Part shown: piece after piece, positions 1-8,342 of the stretch
Layout of the letters: each line of letters begins with the position of its first letter
Numbering within the stretch: the first letter of the stretch is position 1
Assembly (NCBI GenBank): GCA_964387145.1
Contig: CAYLVM010000001.1
Coordinates: 1-64,000 of the forward strand
Length of the DNA stretch: 64,000 nucleotides
Direction of reading: 5' to 3'
Source of the DNA: JAMBLL01 sp964387145
GTDB lineage: Bacteria > Actinomycetota > Acidimicrobiia > Spongiisociales > UBA5794
Notes under the pieces: model-generated
What the model saw: only the letters and a program-made list of their open reading frames with translations
What the model was told of the DNA's origin: nothing
Database searches by the model: none
Made by a program: the position numbers and the translations under genes

Positions 1-48
1 ACCCCTGGTCCCCCAGACCAGTGCGCTGCCAGACTGCGCCACAGCCCG
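1..48 (-). tRNA. tRNA-Pro (GGG), 5' part only
   Basis: Read on the minus strand from base 48, the sequence gives an acceptor 5' strand, a D arm and a complete anticodon arm. The anticodon stem CTGGT/ACCAG closes a seven-base loop CTGGGGG, so the anticodon is GGG (proline). The variable loop, T arm and acceptor 3' strand lie beyond the window edge. Promoter-like sequence lies just upstream at 57-62. Confidence 0.85.
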
Positions 49-56
49 ATGCCGGC

Positions 57-62
57 AGAATA
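57..62 (-). promoter_or_regulatory. Likely -10 box of tRNA-Pro
   Basis: The minus strand reads TATTCT here, eight bases before the first tRNA base, which is the usual distance from a -10 element to a tRNA start. No clear -35 element was recognised. Confidence 0.4.
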
Positions 63-115
63 CCCTTCGCCCCTCCCCTACGGCCTCCCAGAGCCTCGAG
101 GGCGCGTACCGTGGG

Positions 116-174
116 CTGGAGACCCGCTATATACCGCAGCTAACCCTGGGTTGGAGATCCGATATATGCCGCAG
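116..174. repeat. Degenerate 24-bp direct repeat, two copies
   Basis: Copies at 116-139 and 151-174 (offset 35) share a core reading YTGGAGAYCCG followed by a TATATRCCGCAG-like stretch. They lie in the 171-base region between the tRNA-Pro start and the end of the 55-residue gene. This region holds no gene I can support. Confidence 0.5.
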
Positions 175-219
175 GGGGCCCACAGAACGGGGAAACGGGA
201 GGTGACGGGATGGCGGCGT

Positions 220-387
220 CTAGGAGAAGAGCTCTTTGGCCATCTCGTAGAACCGGAAGATGAGGTAGAGAGCGCCGGCGAACACGAGGAGTAAGAAGGA
301 CCAGGGCCAACCAGGGTCCTCCTCTTCCTCTCCGTCCAGGTCGGCACGGTCGGGGTCGAGATGGTCGGCGCCGTCACCGTCGGTCAT
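220..387 (-). CDS. Small acidic single-pass membrane protein (55 aa)
   Basis: I do not recognise the family. The first 25 residues are strongly acidic (repeated Asp, then a run of Glu at about 20-23). They are followed by a tryptophan pair and one hydrophobic segment at about 30-44, then a short mixed tail. Charge distribution suggests a type with the N-terminus outside, but this is weak. Its ATG overlaps the TGA of the carboxyltransferase gene as ATGA (384-387), implying translational coupling. It is not like the soluble epsilon subunit (AccE) that accompanies some actinobacterial acyl-CoA carboxylases. The clean charge-hydrophobic pattern and the coupling support a real gene. Confidence 0.6.
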   Translation of the reverse strand: MTDGDGADHLDPDRADLDGEEEEDPGWPWSFLLLVFAGALYLIFRFYEMAKELFS

Positions 388-1904
388 ACCGGGGGTACCC
401 CGTGGCGGCGTTCTGAGAAGCGGCGATCCTTGTTCTCGGCTGTGGCGTAGCGCCGAACGAGCTCCTCACGGAGATCCTCCGGTTCGATGATCGCGTCGAT
501 GACTCCCTCAGCTGCGAGACGCAGCAGGTCGACGTCCTCGTTGTACTCGCGTCGTTTCTCCTCGATGAACTCGGTGCGTTCCGGTTCATCGAGCGACTCG
601 ATCGTGTTGAAGTAGACGGCGTTCACAGCCGCTTCAGGGCCCATGACGGCGATCTCGGCTGTCGGGAGAGCGATCGTGGCTTCCGGACGAAATCCGGGGC
701 CTGAGAAGGCGTAGAGGCCGGCTCCGTACGCCTTGCGCACGATCACCGAGATCCGGGGAACAGTCGCTTCGGCCATGGCGGTGATCATCTTGGCACCGTG
801 GCGGATGATCCCCTGAGCCTCGACCTCGGTACCGATCATGAACCCCGGTACGTCCGCAAGGAAGAGCAACGGGATGTTGAAGGCATCACACAGCCACATG
901 AAGCGCGCAGCCTTGTCGGCAGAGTCGACGAAGAGCACTCCACCGAGGTACGCCGGTTGCGAGGCCACGATCCCGATGGAGCGACCGTCGAGACGTGCGA
1001 ACCCGGTGATCAACTCCCTCGCGAAGAGGTCCTTGATCGGGAAGAACGAGCCGTCGTCGACGAGACCTGCAATGAAGTCGGCCATGTCGTAGACGCCCTT
1101 GGGATCTTCGGGCAGCACGCTCGAGATGTCAACGGAGTCGTCGGGAAGCTCGCCCTGGTACTCGAAGGGACGGACTCGATAGTTGTTGGCAACGTACGAG
1201 AAGTACTCCTTGGCCCACTCGATCGCTTCCTCATCGGAGTGCACGAGTGCATCGCCACACCCCGACGTCTCACAGTGGACCCGCGCCCCGCCCATTTCCT
1301 CGAGTGTCGTGATCTCACCGATCACCATCTGGGCCATACGAGGTGATCCGAGGTACATCGATGCGTTCCCATCGACCATCACCACGACGTCACAGAACGC
1401 AGGGATGTACGCCCCCCCTGCTGCGGAAGGGCCGAAGAGGCAGCAGATCTGTGGCACACGGCCCGAGAGCCGGACCTGGTTGTAGAAGATCTTCCCCGCA
1501 CCCCGCCGTCCAGGGAACAGATCGACCTGGTCGGTGATACGAGCCCCGGCCGAGTCGACGAGGTAGAAGATGGGCAGCAACTCGTCGTAGGCCGCCTCGA
1601 GCGCCCTGATCATCTTCTCGACGGTGATCTCACCCCATGAGCCTGCCTTGACGGTGGGGTCGTTGGCGATCACCATCACCGGGCGGCCATCGACGCGGGC
1701 CCGCCCGGTCACCACGCCGTCGGCTGCGAGATCCGGGTGGTCGTTTCGCACGAGGAGACCATCTTCGACGAACGTCCCGGCATCGATGAGGAGGTCGATC
1801 CGGTCCCGTACGAACACCTTGCCCTGGGTCGTGAGCTTGTCCCTGTACTTCTTCGGTCCGCCCTGTCGTGCGCGTTCGGTGGTCTGTCGTACTCGATCGT
1901 CCAT
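384..1904 (-). CDS. Acyl-CoA carboxylase, carboxyltransferase (beta) subunit
   Basis: This protein transfers carboxyl from biotinyl carrier protein to an acyl-CoA (acetyl-, propionyl- or methylcrotonyl-type). The 506-residue product has the two crotonase-like halves of the AccD/PccB/MccB family. The N-terminal half carries the GRRGAGKIFYNQ and FGPSAAGGAYIPAFCD segments. The C-terminal half carries LADVPGFMIG and the KAYGAGLYA/ALPTAEIAVMGPE segments. There is no N-terminal zinc finger, so it is not E. coli-type AccD. The segments around positions 80-150 look closest to methylcrotonyl/geranyl-type subunits, but substrate cannot be fixed. The ATG at 1904 shares ATGA with the der stop; longer upstream reading runs through der and is not conserved. 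The biotin carboxylase partner is not in the window. Confidence 0.9.
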   Translation of the reverse strand: MDDRVRQTTERARQGGPKKYRDKLTTQGKVFVRDRIDLLIDAGTFVEDGLLVRNDHPDLAADGVVTGRARVDGRPVMVIANDPTVKAGSWGEITVEKMIRALEAAYDELLPIFYLVDSAGARITDQVDLFPGRRGAGKIFYNQVRLSGRVPQICCLFGPSAAGGAYIPAFCDVVVMVDGNASMYLGSPRMAQMVIGEITTLEEMGGARVHCETSGCGDALVHSDEEAIEWAKEYFSYVANNYRVRPFEYQGELPDDSVDISSVLPEDPKGVYDMADFIAGLVDDGSFFPIKDLFARELITGFARLDGRSIGIVASQPAYLGGVLFVDSADKAARFMWLCDAFNIPLLFLADVPGFMIGTEVEAQGIIRHGAKMITAMAEATVPRISVIVRKAYGAGLYAFSGPGFRPEATIALPTAEIAVMGPEAAVNAVYFNTIESLDEPERTEFIEEKRREYNEDVDLLRLAAEGVIDAIIEPEDLREELVRRYATAENKDRRFSERRHGVPPV

Positions 1905-3214
1905 CAGTGCCTGTTCCTCGTGCGGATCCGGACGGGTGTCCCTGTGAAGTCCCACCGATCCCGGACACGGTTCTCGATGAAGCGAATGTAGTCGGTCGAC
2001 AGCTCTCCACCGCGTACGAACAGGACGAAAGTCGGAGGCTCCGTCTCTGCCTGGACGGCGTAGAGGATCTTTGGCCGCCTGCCCTTGCGGACCGGTGGCG
2101 GATGGGCTTCCTGAAGCTCGCGTACGAGGCGGTTCACCTCGGGGGCGGGCACGTGCCTGCGCCGGTTCTCGATGACCGCCCGAATGTGTTTGGGAAGTCG
2201 ATGGGTTCTGGCCCCTGTCAGCGCCGACATGCGCAGGATCGGGGCCCAACTGACGAAGGCGAGCCTGTCTGCAACCGAGTCCTCGGTGTGGAGACGTTGA
2301 TCGTCGTCGAGCTCGTCCCACTTGTTGAGCACGATGAGCAATCCTGCACCGGCACGCTCGATCTCTTCGGCAAGGCGCTGCTCTTGATGGGTTGCGCCCC
2401 GCTGGCCGTCGATCACGAAGATCACGACGTCTGCCTGACGGACCGTGTCGTGGGCACGCAACACGGCGTAGTAGTCGACATCGTCGGTGATCTTGGTCCG
2501 CCGCTTGATGCCTGCAGTGTCGATGACCTCGAAGAACTCTCCGTCGATGTCGACGATCTCATTGATGGGGTCACGGGTGGTACCGGGCACATCGGAGACG
2601 AGGACACGTTCTTCGCCGGCAAGGCGGTTGAGGAGGGTCGACTTGCCAACGTTCGGCCGTCCGATGATGGCGAGGCTTGCGATTGTGTCCGGCTGCCCTT
2701 CACCTTCGAGCTCATCGGGCAAGGCAGCGACGAGTTCATCGAGGAAGTCCCCCGTGTTGCGACCGTGGAGTGCTGATATGGGGACAGGTGCACCGAGGCC
2801 GAGACCCCACAGGTGGGTGAGCTCGGACTCTGCCGACGGTGAATCAGCTTTGTTGGCCACGAGGATGTAGGGAACGCCACTGCGCTGGAGGATCCGAGCT
2901 ACCCCGACGTCGTCGTCGGTCACTTCGCTCGTCGCGTCAGCAACGAAGACGACGAGATCAGCTGCACTCACCGCGACTTCTGCCTGTTCTCGGATGTCTG
3001 CCGTCAGCTGTTCTTCAGGACGCGCCTCCCATCCACCGGTGTCCATCACGTGGAACCGGGTCCCTGCCCACTCGGCTTCGAACTGGCGACGGTCGCGCGT
3101 GACGCCCGCCTCCTCGTTCGTGACTGCTGCGCGGGAACGAACGATGCGGTTGACCAGCGTCGACTTTCCGACGTTGGGACGACCGAGGATGACGACGATG
3201 GGTAGCCGGCTCAT
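1904..3214 (-). CDS. der: Ribosome-assembly GTPase Der (EngA)
   Basis: Der is a tandem-GTPase factor for 50S ribosome maturation. The 436-residue product has two G domains, each starting with a GRPNVGKS P-loop (about residues 11-18 and 185-192). DTGG and DTAG switch II motifs are present, as are NKAD and NKWD G4 motifs. A basic KH-like C-terminal domain ends in RIRTRNRH. The ATG at 3214 gives the family-standard N-terminus MSRLPIVVILG and overlaps the stop of the radical-SAM gene as ATGA. In M. tuberculosis der follows cmk; here ispH and the DUF512 gene lie in between. Confidence 0.97.
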   Translation of the reverse strand: MSRLPIVVILGRPNVGKSTLVNRIVRSRAAVTNEEAGVTRDRRQFEAEWAGTRFHVMDTGGWEARPEEQLTADIREQAEVAVSAADLVVFVADATSEVTDDDVGVARILQRSGVPYILVANKADSPSAESELTHLWGLGLGAPVPISALHGRNTGDFLDELVAALPDELEGEGQPDTIASLAIIGRPNVGKSTLLNRLAGEERVLVSDVPGTTRDPINEIVDIDGEFFEVIDTAGIKRRTKITDDVDYYAVLRAHDTVRQADVVIFVIDGQRGATHQEQRLAEEIERAGAGLLIVLNKWDELDDDQRLHTEDSVADRLAFVSWAPILRMSALTGARTHRLPKHIRAVIENRRRHVPAPEVNRLVRELQEAHPPPVRKGRRPKILYAVQAETEPPTFVLFVRGGELSTDYIRFIENRVRDRWDFTGTPVRIRTRNRH

Positions 3215-4590
3215 CGGATCGATCCAACGAGACCGGAAGCCGTTGCCGGCGCGACGACGACGGGCGCACGTGCTGAGTCTGTGACGTCGCACAGCGGCGT
3301 GTCGTCGATGAACATGTCGCCCGAGAGTGCCACGTCGGGGATGACGTACGCACCGACAGGCTCAGTGTCGGCGGCGAGACGCGAGATGATGTCGCGACCC
3401 ACCATGAGGCCGGCCACGGCAGTATTCCCACCGAAGAACTCGTTTGGTACTTCCATCAGGCGGATACGTCGTTCTGTGAGGCGTTCAAGTCGTTCCTTCA
3501 CCGGGTCGAGCACCGACACACCGTAGGCGCCGGTAAGTACCACGATAGGTCCCTCGCCCGGCGTTGGATCACCCCGGAGGTGACGAGTGGCTCTGTACCC
3601 CTCAGCCGGTGCTGCAGGCACCGACCGCCACTCCCCTGTCACGATCGGCATCGTGGATCGTGAACCGGCTTCGATGCGGTCGAGCTCATCGTAGAAGGCT
3701 CGGACCATGCCGATACCGTTCTCGTGCTGTGCGAACGCCTCGTAGTGATCTGTGGGGGGAACCTCGATACCTGCCTGGACGTACAACTCGTCGGAAGCCT
3801 GGAAGACACGGCGCCCGAGAGCGTCGAGTGCCCGACCTTGCCAGAAATGGATGATCTCGAGGTCCTCGGCAGCCTCATGTGGCGTGTGCACGCGCAAGTT
3901 CGGCTCGGTGTTGTACCTGGACAGTCCGAGGGGCACGATCCCGAGGGTGCCGAGCTTGGGGAATCGGGTGATGACCTCGCTGAGTGTTCGTTCCAAGACG
4001 GCGCCGTTGTTGATGCCCGGACACAGGACGACCTGGCCGTGGACGGTGATCCCGCCCTCGAGCAGGGCCTCGAGCCATCGCAGCGACGTTGCACCTCTGC
4101 GGTTGCGGAGCATCTCTGCACGGATATCGGGATCGGTAGCGTGGATCGAGACGTAGAGCGGCCCGAGGCGCTCGTCGATGACACGTGAGAGGTCGAGCTC
4201 AGTGAAGCGTGTCAACGTGGTGAAGTTCCCGTACAGGAATGAGAGCCGGTAGTCATCATCCTTGAGGTAGAGCGACTTTCTCAGCCCCGGTGGAAGCTGG
4301 TAGATGAAGCAGAACTCGCAGTGGTTGTCACATGTCTGGACTCTGTCGAATATCGAGGATCCGAGGCGGAGCCCGATGGGTGCCCCCTCGGGCTTCTCGA
4401 TGGTCACAGGGAAGGCGGATCCATTGCGTTGGACGAGGAAGGTGGGATCGACGTCGTCGACGAGTTGTTGGTACTCGATGACGTCGTTCGGTACGACCCC
4501 GTTGACCGATATGAGCTCGTCGCCCGCGACGATGCCAGCGCGCTGGGCAGGCGTGCCTGGGAGGACTTCGAGAACGGTGGGCAATGACAT
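3211..4590 (-). CDS. PDZ-radical SAM-DUF512 protein
   Basis: The 459-residue product combines three modules. An N-terminal PDZ-like segment (about 1-65) contains PGTPAQRAGI and a GDELISVNG-type loop. A radical-SAM-like region binds Fe-S through Cys87, Cys91 and Cys94 (C-x3-C-x2-C). The C-terminal half is the DUF512 domain. The family is widespread and often sits next to der, as here, but its reaction is not established; I infer a link to ribosome assembly or RNA modification only from that neighbourhood. The first gene of this leftward series, it is separated from divergent ispH by 62 bases. Confidence 0.85.
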   Translation of the reverse strand: MSLPTVLEVLPGTPAQRAGIVAGDELISVNGVVPNDVIEYQQLVDDVDPTFLVQRNGSAFPVTIEKPEGAPIGLRLGSSIFDRVQTCDNHCEFCFIYQLPPGLRKSLYLKDDDYRLSFLYGNFTTLTRFTELDLSRVIDERLGPLYVSIHATDPDIRAEMLRNRRGATSLRWLEALLEGGITVHGQVVLCPGINNGAVLERTLSEVITRFPKLGTLGIVPLGLSRYNTEPNLRVHTPHEAAEDLEIIHFWQGRALDALGRRVFQASDELYVQAGIEVPPTDHYEAFAQHENGIGMVRAFYDELDRIEAGSRSTMPIVTGEWRSVPAAPAEGYRATRHLRGDPTPGEGPIVVLTGAYGVSVLDPVKERLERLTERRIRLMEVPNEFFGGNTAVAGLMVGRDIISRLAADTEPVGAYVIPDVALSGDMFIDDTPLCDVTDSARAPVVVAPATASGLVGSIR

Positions 4591-4639
4591 GACGGGGTGA
4601 GGTTACCGGTCGCGCCCCGAGAGAGGCAACGTATCTCCC

Positions 4640-4645
4640 TAACCT
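4640..4645 (+). promoter_or_regulatory. Possible -10 box for leaderless ispH
   Basis: TAACCT ends seven bases before the ispH ATG at 4653, consistent with transcription starting at the start codon. There is no convincing Shine-Dalgarno sequence before that ATG. Confidence 0.35.
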
Positions 4646-4652
4646 TCCCATC

Positions 4653-5699
4653 ATGGTTTCCAAGGTATTGCTCGCCGAGCCGAGAGGTTTCTGTGCTGGC
4701 GTCGAGATGGCTATCAAGTCCCTGACATGGATGGTCCAGGTGTTCGAACCGCCCGTCTACTGCTATCACGAGATCGTCCACAACGCTGCTGTGGTCAAGT
4801 CCTTCGAGGACGCCGGGGTGGTGTTCGTCGATGACATCAGCGACGTGCCGGAGGGGGAACCGGTGATGTTGTCTGCCCACGGTTCGGCACCCGAGGTCGT
4901 CCAGGCGGCCGGGGATCGAGCTGCGGTGATGGTCGACGCCGTGTGTCCGCTCGTGACCAAAGTCCATCACGAAGTGCGGCGGATGGCGGGGCAGGGTTAC
5001 GACATCATCTACATCGGGCACGATGGGCACGACGAGGCCGTCGGGGCGATAGCAGAGGCGCCGGATGCGGCCCGTCTCGTGGATCCACGGCTGGGACTCG
5101 GGGATTTCGCTGCACCCGATGGGGCCAAGGTTGCGCTCCTCGCACAGACAACCCTCGGGTTGTACGAGTGGGGAGGGGTTCTCGACGAGGCGCGCGAGCG
5201 GTTTCCCGACCTGTGGACGGCACGGCGCAGTGACCTGTGCTACGCAACGACGAACCGCCAAACAGCGATTCAGAAACTTGCAGAGCGATCTGACCTCCTC
5301 CTCGTCGTCGGTTCACAGAACTCGTCGAACACGCAGGCCCTCGTTCGCGTCGGACGTAACGCGGGTATCCCTGCATACCGTGTCGATGGCCCCGACGGTG
5401 TCGATCCTGGGTGGCTCGACGATGTGGAGGTCGTCGGTGTCACCGCGGGTGCTTCGGCACCGGACCAACGGGTCCGCAGTGTCATCGACGCAGTGGCTCC
5501 AGAAAATGGCGTCGAGCTCGTCCGCGTGACTGAGGAGGATGAGTACTTCCCTCTCCCACCCCAGCTCAGGAGGTTCATGCAGACGCTCCAGGCACTCATC
5601 GAAGGCGGTGTTGCCTGCGCGACGCCGGGGGTTCATGGGCCGATCGAACTCGACCGGGAGCTCTCGGCAACAGATGCGCTGTCGATCCTCGGTGTCTGA
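4653..5699 (+). CDS. ispH: 4-hydroxy-3-methylbut-2-enyl diphosphate reductase
   Basis: IspH (LytB) is the last enzyme of the methylerythritol phosphate pathway. It reduces HMBPP to IPP and DMAPP using a [4Fe-4S] cluster. The 348-residue product has the three cluster cysteines: Cys14 in RGFCAGV, Cys98 in DAVCPLV and Cys196 in LCYATTNRQ. It also has the SAHGSAP and TTNRQTA segments of the active site. The length is slightly above E. coli IspH. It stands alone on the plus strand between two leftward operons and converges on cmk with a 15-base gap. Confidence 0.97.
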   Translation: MVSKVLLAEPRGFCAGVEMAIKSLTWMVQVFEPPVYCYHEIVHNAAVVKSFEDAGVVFVDDISDVPEGEPVMLSAHGSAPEVVQAAGDRAAVMVDAVCPLVTKVHHEVRRMAGQGYDIIYIGHDGHDEAVGAIAEAPDAARLVDPRLGLGDFAAPDGAKVALLAQTTLGLYEWGGVLDEARERFPDLWTARRSDLCYATTNRQTAIQKLAERSDLLLVVGSQNSSNTQALVRVGRNAGIPAYRVDGPDGVDPGWLDDVEVVGVTAGASAPDQRVRSVIDAVAPENGVELVRVTEEDEYFPLPPQLRRFMQTLQALIEGGVACATPGVHGPIELDRELSATDALSILGV

Positions 5700-5714
5700 A
5701 GCTCTCGACGTTCG

Positions 5715-6356
5715 CTAACGGTCTGCGAGGTCGACGATCAGCCTCACGACTTCGTCGATGTCGATGTCGCTCGTATCGATGATCTCCGCGTCGTCGGCAG
5801 CACGCAGGGGCGATGCCGCTCTCGTGGAATCCGCCTTGTCTCTGGCTGCGAGCTTCTCAGCGATCTCGTCGACGGAAGAATTCGCTGCCTCGGTGTCTCC
5901 TGCCCGTCGCAGGGCCCTTACCTCGGGGCGTGCCGTCAGATAGACCTTGACGCCAGCATCAGGGAATACGACCGTGCCGATGTCCCTGCCCTCGAGGACC
6001 GCGGCGTCTCCGTGGCGGTGCACCCACTCACGCTGGATCTCGACGATGTGTTCGCGAACACGCGGGTGTGCAGACACCGCGCTCACATTCGCCGTCACCT
6101 CGGGCGTCCGTACGTCCGTCGCGACGTTCACACCGTCGACCTCGATGCCCTCGGCCCCGTAGTCGATGTCGTGTGCTGCTAGCTCTGCGAGGATGGCTTC
6201 TTCATCGCACACGTCGATGCCGTGGGACAGCGTGATGAGGGTTGCTGCACGGTACGTGGATCCGGTGTCGAGGTAGGCGAGCCCGAGCCTTTGTGCGACG
6301 GCCTTTGCCACCGTGCTCTTGCCGACACCGCTGGGTCCGTCGATCGCTACGACCAC
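5715..6356 (-). CDS. cmk: Cytidylate kinase
   Basis: Cmk phosphorylates CMP and dCMP. The 213-residue product opens with the P-loop GPSGVGKST and has the YLDTGSTYRA NMP-binding segment, the LEGRDIGTVVFPDA segment and the LTARPEVRALRR lid segment. I chose GTG at 6356, which gives the family-standard start two residues before AIDGPSG and overlaps the aroA stop by ten bases. An ATG at 6389 would add eleven unconserved residues and a 43-base overlap. The aroA-cmk pairing is common in actinobacteria. Confidence 0.93.
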   Translation of the reverse strand: MVVAIDGPSGVGKSTVAKAVAQRLGLAYLDTGSTYRAATLITLSHGIDVCDEEAILAELAAHDIDYGAEGIEVDGVNVATDVRTPEVTANVSAVSAHPRVREHIVEIQREWVHRHGDAAVLEGRDIGTVVFPDAGVKVYLTARPEVRALRRAGDTEAANSSVDEIAEKLAARDKADSTRAASPLRAADDAEIIDTSDIDIDEVVRLIVDLADR

Positions 6357-7621
6357 AGTGACTTCAATGTTCCATAGAACGTGGGCCACGAGACGGAGGC
6401 CACGTCTGGATCGTGGATGACGACGGTCCCCTGGGACTTCGTTGCAGCGACGGCCGCCGCCATGGCAATACGATGGTCGGAGAAGGTATCGACGGTTCCT
6501 CCTTCCAAGAACCCGGTGCCAACGACGTCGAATCCATCGGGGTGCGGTTCGATCCCGCCCCCGAGTGCACGGATCATCTCGACGACGGAGTCGATGCGAT
6601 CGGACTCCTTGGCCCGTAACTCCGCTGCTTCGCGCACCGATGTGATCCCTTCTGCATACGCACCGACGACTGCCACGAGGGGTAGTTCGTCGAGTGCTGC
6701 TGCGACGAGCCCGCCGTCGACGGTGATCCCTCTGAGCGAGGCCCCTTCGACGGTCACATCACCCACCGGGTCGCCGCCGGTCGCTCCGGTGACGACCGCT
6801 TCGATCGTCGCACCCATCTTGTCGAGGATCTCGAGGAAGCCGAGCCGGCCAGGGTTGAGGGAGATCGACGGGGTGGTGACCCGGGCACCGGGTTCGATGG
6901 CCGCACACGCCCACAGGTAGGCAGCTGAGGAGGGGTCGCCGGGGATCTCGTAGCGTGCAGCGGGGAGAGGACCAGGGTCGATGGTGAAAGCTGTTGGCGA
7001 GGACCACGAACCGCGCCCGATGGCCTCGAGCCAACGCTCGGTGTGGTCTCTGAATCCGGGAGGTGAGTCGATCGTCGAGGGCCCGGCGGCGGCGAGTGCC
7101 GCAAGCTCGAAGGCGGTGCGCACCTGAGCCGATGCGATCGGAATCGTGACTGACGCGCCCCAGGGGTGGGTGGATCCCCCAACCGTGAGCGGAGCGGTTC
7201 CGGTGTCCGTGGTGTCGATGATGCCCCCGAGTGCGCGCAGCGGCTCGATGAGGCGGGTCATGGGGCGCCGCTCGAGGGACTCGTCGCCGGTGAGGATCGC
7301 GCTCACGTGGCTGGTAGCGAGGACGCCGGCGAGCAGACGCATGGTGGTCCCCGAGTTGCCACAGTCGATGGGTCCCGACGGGGACGTCCAACCGCCGATA
7401 CCGGGGGATCGCATCCGGTCTCGAGATATCTCAACGCCCAGGGTCTGGAGCGCAGCGATCGTCGAGCGAACATCGTTGCCGGGTCCGAGGCCCGTCACGA
7501 CGCTGTCGCCTTGTGCCATCGCGGCAAAGATGAGCGCCCGGTGTGAGAGGGACTTGTCTCCGGGAACGGAGATCGTGGCTTCGAAGGGTCCGCCGGGCCC
7601 CGCCAGGGATAGGTCAGTCAT
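6347..7621 (-). CDS. aroA: 3-phosphoshikimate 1-carboxyvinyltransferase (EPSP synthase)
   Basis: AroA makes EPSP from shikimate-3-phosphate and PEP in the chorismate pathway. The 424-residue product shows PGDKSLSHRAL near residue 20, GNSGTTMRLLAG near 90, the RPMTRLIEPLRALG segment, and the C-terminal SDHRIAMAAA segment. The ATG at 7621 gives a standard N-terminus beginning shortly before the PGDKS motif and overlaps the rluB stop by eight bases. Upstream in-frame sequence runs inside rluB and is not conserved. Confidence 0.96.
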   Translation of the reverse strand: MTDLSLAGPGGPFEATISVPGDKSLSHRALIFAAMAQGDSVVTGLGPGNDVRSTIAALQTLGVEISRDRMRSPGIGGWTSPSGPIDCGNSGTTMRLLAGVLATSHVSAILTGDESLERRPMTRLIEPLRALGGIIDTTDTGTAPLTVGGSTHPWGASVTIPIASAQVRTAFELAALAAAGPSTIDSPPGFRDHTERWLEAIGRGSWSSPTAFTIDPGPLPAARYEIPGDPSSAAYLWACAAIEPGARVTTPSISLNPGRLGFLEILDKMGATIEAVVTGATGGDPVGDVTVEGASLRGITVDGGLVAAALDELPLVAVVGAYAEGITSVREAAELRAKESDRIDSVVEMIRALGGGIEPHPDGFDVVGTGFLEGGTVDTFSDHRIAMAAAVAATKSQGTVVIHDPDVASVSWPTFYGTLKSLWS

Positions 7622-8342
7622 CGTCGGTTCCTTGCCTGGTTGCGGCGTACAAAGAGCGGATCTCGCCGAGCGTGAGCTCACGATATGTGCCGGGCGACAG
7701 CTTACGGTCGACGATGGGCCCGATCGCTGTGCGAACGAGACGTTCGATGGGGAGTTCGAGGACGTCGAACATCCTTCTGATCTCTCGTTTGCGTCCCTCG
7801 GTGAGTACGAGTTCGACGATGGAGCGATCACGGGAACGGGTGAGGATCCGTGCAGATCGCGCCGAAGCGGGTCCATCCTCGAGTTCGATACCTTCGGTGA
7901 GCGCCCGGATTCTGTCGTCCGTGACGGGGGCGGGAACGAGGACCTGGTACGTCTTGGGGACACCGAAGCGGGGGTGCGTCACCGCGTTCGTGAGATCCCC
8001 ATCGTTGGTCATCAGGAGGAGGCCCTCCGAGTTGAGGTCCAGCCTCCCCACAGGCTTCGTGACCGGATCGTCCGGGACCAAAGCCCGGACCGTCGGCCTG
8101 TTCTGAGGGTCGTCCATCGTTGTGATGACACCGGCAGGTTTGTACAGCAGCCAGGTCACGAGTCCCGGGTCGAGAGGAAGCCGTACACCGTCGATCACGA
8201 CGGCCACCGTATCGGCGTCGACTTTGGTCCCGATCGTCGCGGTGGTTCCGTCGACGACGACACGGCCCTGTCCGATCAGGATGTCGGCCTTGCGTCGGGA
8301 GGCGTATCCGGTTCGTGCAATCAGCTTGTTGAGTCGTTCGAT
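7614..8342 (-). CDS. rluB: 23S rRNA pseudouridine synthase RluB-type, ATC start proposed
   Basis: This RsuA/RluB-family enzyme makes a pseudouridine in 23S (or 16S) rRNA. The catalytic Asp lies in GRLDLNSEGLLLMTNDG, and the C-terminal EGRKREIRRMF segment is typical. An S4 RNA-binding domain (ERLNKLIARTGYASRRKAD, then GRVVVDG) is encoded in frame upstream of the first conventional start, a GTG at 8207. Between the S4 domain and the upstream frame there is no ATG, GTG or TTG. The S4 reading fits the family exactly if ATC at 8340-8342 is the start; GGAG lies five bases upstream of it. That gives 242 residues, the usual RluB length. It overlaps scpB by 22 bases. Confidence 0.88.
   Translation of the reverse strand: MERLNKLIARTGYASRRKADILIGQGRVVVDGTTATIGTKVDADTVAVVIDGVRLPLDPGLVTWLLYKPAGVITTMDDPQNRPTVRALVPDDPVTKPVGRLDLNSEGLLLMTNDGDLTNAVTHPRFGVPKTYQVLVPAPVTDDRIRALTEGIELEDGPASARSARILTRSRDRSIVELVLTEGRKREIRRMFDVLELPIERLVRTAIGPIVDRKLSPGTYRELTLGEIRSLYAATRQGTDDD

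Noticed and set aside
1868..2776. Plus-strand open frame of 302 codons
   Set aside because: Antisense to der; no motif, no ribosome-binding site.
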